DNA of 11,423 bases, from assembly GCA_001598975.1 (NCBI GenBank), contig BBXU01000312.1, forward strand, positions 1 through 11,423, given 5' to 3'. This stretch comes from Parachlorella kessleri (taxonomy: Eukaryota > Chlorophyta > Trebouxiophyceae > Chlorellales > Chlorellaceae). Below are positions 1 through 9,200 of this stretch, piece by piece. Each line of letters begins with the position of its first letter. Position 1 is the stretch's first letter. The notes beneath the pieces are model-generated. The model had not been told where the DNA came from, did no database searches, and saw nothing but the letters and a program-made list of their open reading frames with translations. The position numbers and the translations under genes were made by a program.

Positions 1-31
1 CCTCTCATAAGCGATGACTCACCCCTTGCAG

Positions 32-206
32 GGCCTGGCGCTGGCTCCAGCGCCGCCTGCGCCGCGTGGACCGCGAGTCCTACCTCTGCTACACCGCCTT
101 CCTGCTGGCCTTTGCCGCTGACTACTCCCTGCTCCTCTCCTTCTACCCGCTGTCCATGCTGCTCTACTCCCTGGTGTCCATTCGGCCCAGCCGCGCCTAC
201 TGGCAG
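32..206 (+). CDS. PIEZO: PIEZO exon 1 of window: blade transmembrane helices
   Basis: Acceptor TGCAG at 27-31; one base completes a codon begun upstream, then 58 codons (residues 1-58 of the partial protein). A basic WRWLQRRLRRVDRESY start leads into two hydrophobic stretches, TAFLLAFAADYSLL and SFYPLSMLLYSLVS, then RPSRAYWQ. The block "YPLS..LYSLVS.RPS..YW" is one of the best conserved blade segments in plant and animal PIEZO. The exon ends in phase 0 at CAG|GTGGGC. Its last ~55 bases and the donor are duplicated in the following intron. Confidence 0.9.
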
Positions 207-3200
207 GTGGGCAGCCACATGTCATGCTTTGCCATGCTCTGTCCATGCTGCGCCACTCCCTGGTGCCCATTCCGCCCAGCCGCACCTACTGGCAGGTAGG
301 CAGTCGGGCTGGCTGTGGTCTGAGAGTATGCCTTGGTGTTGTCATGCTGTGCTGTGCCTTGCCACGCTCTGTCCATATGTCGGGCCCCTGCAGGTGCTGA
401 GCGAGGCCATCATCATTGGTTAATAGGGCAGCGGGCATGACTCCTGGTTGGAAGATCATGTGACTACTCCCCCCCCCCCACCACACACACCACCAGCCAG
501 GTGGTGCTGGTGCTGAGCGAGGCCATCATCATTGCTAAGCAGTGCAGTAAGCTTGACTAATGACTGGAAGTCATGTGACTAACCCCCGCAGGTGGCTCTG
601 GTGCTAAGTGAGGCCATCATCATTGCGCAGTACGCCTACCTCGTACCCACACGCCTGGGCTGCCACTTCATCTCACCAGACCTTGTGCGCAGGTGGGTCT
701 TGCTACCTGTGGGTTGATCTACTTGGTGGGTGGGTGCATTTGTGTAGTCCTGTGGGTGGGTCCCTCCAGGGCAGCTGGGATGTGTTTGGGCCTGCCTGTG
801 CGATCCTACTTGTTTGAATGGCAAACGCCCGTGCTGCATGCTGCTTGCCGTGGCTGGGCTTGCTGCCTTTCATTGGTATATGGGGTAAGGCCGTCTGTGG
901 GCTTTGTGGCATCTTGCTCCTGGGTGGCCCGCCTCACATGAAATGGACGAGGCGAGGCTGGGCAATGTGATGCATGTCGGGGACACTCCTCTGTTGCGTT
1001 GTTTCTTGGCAGCCGGACTCCCAAACCAGTCTGGAGGGGGTGTGTCCTAGCACACCACCACGGGCAGGTGCAGCACAGTCCACACAGCAGCCTCCATGCA
1101 CACACCTCCCTTCTTCCCTTCTTTCCGCCCTTGCTTTGTGACCCCCGAAACCTGCTCCCTTGTTGACTTGCTTCCCATCATCCCACGCTCACTGCAAGTC
1201 TCTTTCCCAGCAGCTCGCAAGACCCATTTATGACTTCATGACTTGCAAGGACGGTCACCATTCCCTGCATTTGCATGTGCAGCCTGGAGGTGCTTGGGCT
1301 CCACACCTCCGTCGCCCGCTGCCTGCCCCTCTTCCTTGTCTACCTGGCCACCCTCATGCACACCTATGGCCTGGCCACCCGCCACGCCCCCCGCAGCGTT
1401 TGGCCCGGTGGAGTGTCCTCCACCGCGCCTGTCAACGTAGGTGGCACCACTGCTGGCACCCCTCCTCCTCCTCCTGCTGTTGGTGATGGCACCGGTGGTG
1501 AGGGCAGCGGGACGGCTGCTGCCACCCGTGAGCGAACCAGGGCCGATGCGAGCGAGGGCCCGGCACCCAAGCTGGCGCTGGATATTGAGCAAGGAGGTGG
1601 CGACAGCCACGGAGGCTCGCCGGAGCAGCAGCTTGGGCCCGGTGACGGCACAGATCCTGTCGCAGCGCTGCAAGGATTTGGCACTGGCAGGCTGGGGAGT
1701 GGGGGAGGCGGGCGGCTGTCGGGGCCAGCTATGGACGCCGGTCAGCACAGCGTGCACAGCGGCAGGCCCAGCAGCGACGCAGCAGGCGGGGTTGGGCAGG
1801 GAGGCGGTGACCTGCACCATGCTGAGCATGAGGCGGGCCTTGCTGGCAGAATCAGTCGCTGGTCATCCCGCCTGGGCCAAGGCGCAATCCAGGGCTCTAC
1901 TGCCCTCTGGGAGTTTCTCTGCCGGGCGTGCACCGTCTCCGAGCGGGCACCACACTTTGTTCTCGTCTCCTTGCGGCTGCCCGCCAGCCTGGCGCAGCTT
2001 GGCGGCGCCGGCCCAGCAGGGTCGCCACACAGCGCCGCTGCTGAGAGCGCTGAGGCGGCTGGGCTGCGGTGGCTGGAGGGAAAGCTGCAACGGGTGCTGG
2101 ACTCTTACCGGGAGGCGGATATTGAGGCCGCCCGGGAGAGCCAGGATAGGAAGGTACGGGGTGGGGGGGGGGGCAACGGATGTCAGATCTCCACCCCCCC
2201 CAGGGGAGGTGATCAGTAGGTGGCGGCCGGCTGGCTGCAACTTACCGCGGTTTTTGGGGTGGGATATGTGCGTGCTGCCCGAATCCCTGCTGACCTGCTA
2301 TCCTACTTCCCATCATGGCCAGGGGCTTCTCGTCACTGTTCCATGCTCTTAACGAACAGCCCCCCTCAAGCAGATGTGAGCCTGCGGTTTGGGGCTGCCC
2401 TACTGCAGAGGCGGGCGGCCTTGGGCCTGCACAACGGTGGTGACTCTGATGATGAAGAGGGCAGCGAGGAGAGGCAGGGGGAGGGCGTCCCACCAGACGA
2501 TGTCCCCAACCTCACATTCCAGGCAGCAGGCAGGTGTTTCCTGTGCTTTGCGAGCTTGGTGCTTTTTGTGGCGGGAGTGGTTGTACTGCCGCTGTACTGG
2601 CGTGGGCCTCCCCTCCAGGCACCAGGCACGCTGTAGGTATTGCTGTGGCAGGTACGCTTAGGTATTGCTGTGGCAGGCACGCTGTAGGTATTGCTGTGGC
2701 AGGCACGCTGTAGGTATTGCTGTGGCAGGCACGCTTAGGTATTGCTGTGGCAGGCACGCGGTAGGTATTGCTGTGGCAGGCACGCTTAGGTATTGCTGTG
2801 GCAGGCACGCGGTAGGTATTGCTGGTGGCAGGCAAAGCGGACACATAGGAGATGGAGGGTCCAACTGTAGCGGGACAGGGCTTGATCCTGTTAGTGGCGC
2901 TCTGCCAGCAGGGGCTGAGTGGTGGGGGCTGGGGTACCCGGATAAGGCCAATGCTGCCGCTGCGGAAGGGTGCCGCTGCTGAAGGGCCCGCTGGGAAAGG
3001 GGGCCGCTGCTGAAGGGGTAGGAGCTAGCGCACTTCCCTTTGCCCTGTAGATTTGGTTGCTAGTATGGGTCATGTGTAACATGTGGGGAATCATGCAACA
3101 CCGCTCCTGCTGATTCCTGTGACCGGCGCTTACCAGACAGCTGCGGTGTGCAGGGTTCTTTGTAGCCGCTGGCAATGGTAAGCATGGCGAGGTTGTAACT

Positions 3201-6200
3201 GACTTGCCAGGGTGGTGGAAAGCTGTAAGGCTAGACTGCAATTAGAGCTGTCGTTTGCTGAGGGTGGGAGACCTCCCCTGCCTACGGAAGGTAAGTCACG
3301 ATCTTACATGGGGGGACCCCGTCACTTCACAGCTGCTCACCAAAGGCCCCCTGCCTGCTGCCGCTGCAGCTGGCCTGGTGGCCCCCCCAGCCAACCTGAT
3401 CGACATTGACACCCAGCAACAGCGGGAGGCGCCCTATGGGGCAGCCCCCATGGCAGGGGTGCCCCCCCATGCGACTGATCTGCCGGAGCCAGGTGGCGGC
3501 TCGGCAGGGCAGCAGGCGCAGCAGGCGCAGCAGCGGGAGGCAGAGGAGGAGGATGGCGAGGAGGGTGGGGAGCAGGAGGAGGGGGTGGGGGTGTATGGAG
3601 AGGATGCGGTGGACGATGAGTCAGCGGAAGGCAGCGGGACGGCAGAGCACCGAGTCCAGCAGGCCCAGCAGAGCATGCGCAGCGGGGGCGCTGGCCAGCA
3701 GGGCGGCCAGCAGGTTGGGGAGGAGGCGGGGAGTGGGCCGGCTGTCCCTGCCGAGGACCTTCCAGGGGAGGCGATTGCGGGAGGCGGTGTGCCGGGCTCC
3801 AGCTACCCTGACTTGTCCCGCATGGGCCCGCTGCAGCTCAGGTGAGAGGCAAAGAGCGGGGTACGCAACCCAGAAACTTTCCCAAGCTTGCGGCCGGCGC
3901 AGTCGCTGGGTGTAGGGACTCAGCAGGTCCGGGGTGGAGTAGGGGGTGTTTTTGGGAGAGGCACACAGAACGGCTTAGGTGGTGGCAGCCTGGTGGCCAT
4001 GCCAACTCTGGGCGGTCTGTGCCTGCTTCGCATTATGCATTTGCCCCGTCCTCATGCTGGGGAAGTGTTGATGCAAGAACAGGCAGGCTGGCTGTCCGTA
4101 TGGGCACACCAGCCAGACCACCATGCCTGGCAGGTTGGAGCCGGGCCCCCAATGACATGTGCACCATCGAAGATGGGAACGCACGTGACAGGAAGTCATC
4201 AGACAGCGATTTGTGGAGGGCCCAATCAAAATTTTGGGCATGCCCCCCTCCTGTAAACCCGGGCTTCTCATGCAACCCTTGCCTACCCCCCCACCCCCCT
4301 CTCAGGCTCCAGCAGGTGGTGTCGCAGTCTCCCGGGGGAGGGGAGGTGTCCCTCCTGTTTGAGGTGGTCCCCGTGAAGAGTACCCCTGCCAACAGCCACG
4401 ACTGGTGCCGGTGAGTGGGAGTTCTGAAGTGAGGTCCCACGGCTAAGGCGCCCTTTGTTGGATTGTGCAGCTGCATCAACCCCTGCCATGCCGAATTGAA
4501 GTTGATGCCGACCTACGAGCTTGCACATTGTGGCTGGCAGCTCATGGCGCTTCAAGCTGTGTGGCAAGCTCGATGCCAAGCCTATATGCCGCTTCCCGTA
4601 GCACCCAGCACCTGCTGGCTGCATGCTGCCAGCCAGTGTCCCACCCGCGGCAAAAGCGCTAGCCCGCTGCCTTCCCCCTGCCGCTGGTTCCGTCATCCAC
4701 CGACTCTTACACAACGTTGTATGTTGGTGGGACTCATCTCCCTCCCGCAGTGTTGCCGGGTGGCCCCTCCGCTCCCTCAACCCCGGCCGCGATGCTGCCG
4801 CGACCCTGCTTCGCCACAAGTCCGACCCGGCGGCGGCGGAGCATGCCGGCGGGGGCGGGGACCCAGCTGGCGGCGAGGGCGAGGGTGTTGCAGGCGAAGG
4901 GTGGGATGGGGTGGAGGTGGTGTCTGCGGAGCACCACGGCCGCCAGGCGCAGGACTGGTGAGTGCGGCATCGGATGCTGTAGGTATCTTGGACCTGCTCT
5001 TCGATTGCGTCCGCGGAGCACTACAGCCGCCAGGCACAGGACTGCGGAGTGCGGCATTAGATACTTCAGGCATATGGTGTACCTGATACCCGGTAGTCTC
5101 AGCGTAGCATTATAGCACTCACTACTGCCCGTGAGTGCAGCAGTACGTCCCGTTGGTGTACCTGGTCACACATGGCTGTCCCATCCTCTCCTCTCCCTGC
5201 TGCGTATGCTAGGTATGCTGCCACGGCTGCTGTGGACTTCGTGGCCTTTATCTATGTGGCACTGTTCTACCAGAATGTGGTCAGCTCCGCCCGCAGCCTC
5301 ACAGGTGAGCCCTCCTTCCGGTGCTAGCTTCCCACTCACATTCTCATTACAATGAAGCTACAAAGGAGCCTAGCTGATGTGTAGCTTCCCTCTCACATCA
5401 GCTAGGACCCTTCCACTGTCTGACGGTGCCTTAAAACTGGGGTGCCCATCACGATGAGGTCGAGATTTTTGGAGGTCCTGCTGTGCCCTGCTGCCGTTAT
5501 GGGCTCTGGCCTGTCGAACTTGATGGGTTAGAACCCGGCCTTCTTCGAAGTCTTGGCTACCAAGGCAAACTCATGTGCCACGGGGCATACGGTGCCCTTT
5601 GGTCGACGCCCCAAGTGTCCGGCGCCTGCAGTCAGGAGCTGTGCAAGAGGAACCCAGTCAACCTGTCCTGACAGCCCCACCCCCCCCTCCCCCCGTCCCG
5701 TTGCGAGCAGAGATTACTAATGAGCACGTCGTGCCGCTGGGCTACCTGCTGACCCTCATCCTGCTCTTCATGCTCATCGTCATGGACAGGGTGGCATACA
5801 CAGTGGGCAGCCCACTGGGTAAAGCCCTACTACATGTCAGGTATTTCTGTTATCCAACACCCACGACACTAAGTCTCTCTTCACACTTTCTATGAAAAGT
5901 TTGTTGGCTGTCAGGCCTGGTGCTCTGGGATGGAGTGTGAGAGCTGGTGGACCGTGGCATAGCATGGCATGGCATGAACAGCAGGGAGCCCTCGTGGCAA
6001 AAGCCATGCTGCGATTGTTATGTTGCATCCGGCATTGACTGGTGTGCCTCACCGGCTGACGAGGTTTTGTATGGTGGGGACCTCATAGACACACAAGAAA
6101 AATCAATCGTTTGGACTATGCTGCTCCGGTGGTCATGATGCATGCATCTTTGCCTTCTTTGCCTGTTTCTATGCCCGCATGTGCACATCTGCCTGCTGGG

Positions 6201-9200
6201 TTTGCAGCGGGTGACCAGGGAAGGGACTGAACAATCGCTTGTTGAACTCATGCGAAGAGTACCGCTTGATCGTACTGCTCCCGTGCCCCTCCTGTTGCCC
6301 AGTGTCATCTGTACGCTGGGCACTGCCTGGCCCCTTCCGGAGCCCCTTGCCTCGCAAGCCACTTCTACTTGCCTGACTCCCTGTTGCTTCACTGGTCCCT
6401 CAAGCCCTGAGCTGCCCCCTCCCTTGGTCCTGTCATGTGCAGCCAGCTGGCGTTGTACTTTGGGTACTGCCTGTCCCTCTTCTGGAGCCCCCTCACCTCC
6501 TCCGGCGCCCGCGCCCACCTGCGGGCCCTCATCATCATAAAGTGCGCCTCCTTCGTGCTGTCGGCACTGCAGCTCCGCACCGGCTACCCGCCGCCCGCAT
6601 CCTACAGGTGCGCAACCAGCCAAGGATCTGATCCTAGGATAGGGGAATCTGGGACATGTGGGATCTTCATGGGGCCATTATGGCTGCTGCCTACGACCCT
6701 GGGAGCATGTTGGTGTGCACTGCTTGTCTGCTGGTGCTTGTTGACACATGGCTGCCTGGCTGGATACTTGTCCCTGCCACACCCTCCTGTTAGCTCCTGT
6801 TGTCGGTTCCACAGTTCATGGGGGCTGGCAGCGACAGGTCATAGCTGGTAACCATGGGTGTGTGTCTCTGTGTGTGTGTGGGTGCGTGGAGGGGGAGGGG
6901 GGTCCCCTGGTGGTCGCAAAGCACTCACTGCAGCCGACGGTACTTGTATATCCATCCTTCTGTATTATTGCTGTTGTTTCCCCCAACTTCCATGTCTCTG
7001 CATGGCAGTGTACAAGGGTATACTGATTGCAAGCTGAAGATGCATCCCCTGCCCAGCGTAGCAAGGCAGGGGCTTGCAGCTCGCACTGTGTGCATGCGTA
7101 CGCCACCTGGCCGGTGTCACTGTTATCCAACCGGGCCGGTGTCACTGTTATCAATACCTGCCACCCCTCCTCTTTGTGCCAGGAACGGCATGGGCCGCCA
7201 CTCCTTCGTGTTCATGCGCCACGTCAGCACCCTCAACGGCCTCGCCTTCCAGGTCTTTGCCGCGGTGCCCTTCCTGTACGAACTGCGAGAGCTGCTGGAC
7301 TGGAGCTGCACCCCCACCACCCTGCCGTAAGTCGGGTATTCTGGGGGTTGTTAGGAATTCTGGGTGCACCCCCCGCCATACTCATACATACATGAATTAC
7401 TGAAGCTGCTGGACTGGAGCTGCACCCCCACCACCCTGCCGTAAGTCGGGTATTCTGGGGGTTGTTAGGAATTCTGGGTGCACCCCCCGCCGTACTCATG
7501 CATACATGAATTACTGAAGCTGCTGGACTGGAGCTGCACCCCCACCACCCTGCCGTGAGTCGGATAATGTGGGGGTTGTTCGGAAATCTGGGTGATACCC
7601 CCCCTCTTACTCATGCATACATAAACTGCTGGAGCTGCTTAGACTGGAGCTGCACCCCCCACCACCCTGCCGTGAGTTCAAACCGACAGGCGTGCCTCGA
7701 ACACTTTTCTCATTTCACTGCTGGGCTGCTTTGCCTAGGACAGGGGGTCCGTCTGCCCCTTGAAACCTACAATGCCGCAACACCCGCTTGCTGGGTTTGG
7801 GAGGCCCGCCTCAAGCTTGCAGCCTGTGAGGGGTGCGGTCTGACACACAGTGCTTCGGCGGGTGTGCTTGTTGCGCGGCTGGGAGCTTAGCTCAGGCCGC
7901 ATGAATGCAGCTATTAGTGCAGCCATGACCTAGGCGCTGAGGCACCTCTCTTTGCGGGCGCTTGACGGACACCTCCTCTGCTGCTGCACATACTTTGTGC
8001 TGGCTGGACAAGGCAGGCTACGGCTGTGCCCTTACGGCCTGGGCGTATTTATGTACTTATTTATTCATTCATTTGTTTATTCATTTGTTGGTCATTCATA
8101 TATTGTTCATTATTATTTGCAGGCTGGGCGACTGGCTGAAGCTGGAAGACATCAACAATTCTCTCTTCCTGGTCACATGCGACCGCAAGGCCCGCGCCCA
8201 GAAGCCGCCCGGCGCCCGCCAGCCGCGCTACCTCAAGTTCTTCCAGGTGGGTGGGGCTGGCTCAGGGATCAGATTCCAGGGCAGATGCGATATCAGGGGC
8301 TGACATGGCGATACCTCAAGTTCTTCCAGGTGCGTACCTGCCTTCAACTGGGGCCAGCGATTCACAAAGGGATCCGATCCTGGGGCAAAGGCGATGCTCA
8401 TGGGGGCTGACATGGCTCAGATTCTCACAGGTGGCTGGCGTTGTTTGGGCCAGCCGGGTGTGGGCACGGCTATGGGAGAACCCAAGGCGCAATGCACCCT
8501 TGGCGAAATACACAAATTTGCAGACAAGAGATGAGCACCTGCAGAGACAGCTTGTGGGTGCATAATCTGTAGATGCTTGTTTTGCCTGCAGGGTACGCTG
8601 CTGTTTGCTGTGCTGCTGCTCCTGCTGTGGGTTCCGCTGCTGGTCTTTTCCTCGGGGAACCCTACCTACCAGATACCCCAGATTCTGTCCTTCCACGTCA
8701 ACATGACCATCAGCAGCGACGGCAGCGGCAGCAGCGGCGGCAAGCTGGGAGGCCGCCTTGCTGGCAGCAGTCGTTTGCAGGGCCCAGAGCCCCCCAACAC
8801 AAGGTTGCTGGGGTGGCAAGGAGACACAGGTGGAGCAGGCTCGGCTTCCAGCGGCAGCAGCAGCATGAGGCGTGCCCGGGCGCTGGAGGGCAGCAGCGGC
8901 GGTACCGCGAGCAGTACCGCTGGCGGCAAAAGCAGTACCTCCGGCAGTACCGCCGTGGAGCGCTCCGCCCTGCAGTTCCCCCTGTTTGTGGCGGGGGACC
9001 GCCGGGCCTCGGGGGAGTGGAGCAACGCCGACAACGGCACTCTGCCGGCGGGTCTGGATGACTACGACCCCTCCCAGATCCAGCTGCTGTGCATTGCCAA
9101 GGTGAGCCTAGAGACATTCAATTGTTCGGTCAGTGGGGGTAGCGAGCGGTGTGTAAGCTTTGGGCATTGCAGGTCGGGTGGAGTCAGCATGTACATAGGC

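Noticed and set aside
1236..1829. Minus-strand open frame of 197 codons
   Set aside because: It is antisense to the low-complexity part of exon 3; its openness follows from GC-rich codons on the other strand and it has no family features.
2623..2835. CRISPR-like array
   Set aside because: Units abut directly with no unique spacers, and the locus is an intron of a eukaryotic gene.
2512..2951. Minus-strand frames with repeated peptide (ACHSNTY..PATAIP)
   Set aside because: The repeated peptide is only the translation of the minisatellite at 2623-2835.
3246..3290. Alternative small exon SCRLLRVGDLPCLRK
   Set aside because: It would need a 42-base intron or break phase with the exon at 3370; the 3211-3290 frame fits both neighbours.
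5369..5406. Transcription terminator
   Set aside because: No T-run follows, and it sits in the middle of a eukaryotic intron.
6142..6440. An additional exon in the 602-base intron (open frame with LLCLFLCPHVHICLLGL)
   Set aside because: The conserved PIEZO sequence is continuous from exon 10 to exon 11, leaving no room for it; part of this frame is the decayed copy of the exon 11 start.
7291..7685. Extra PIEZO exons or a repeated protein domain
   Set aside because: The copies hold only the exon's last 36 bases, lack an acceptor of their own, and run into stops at each donor.
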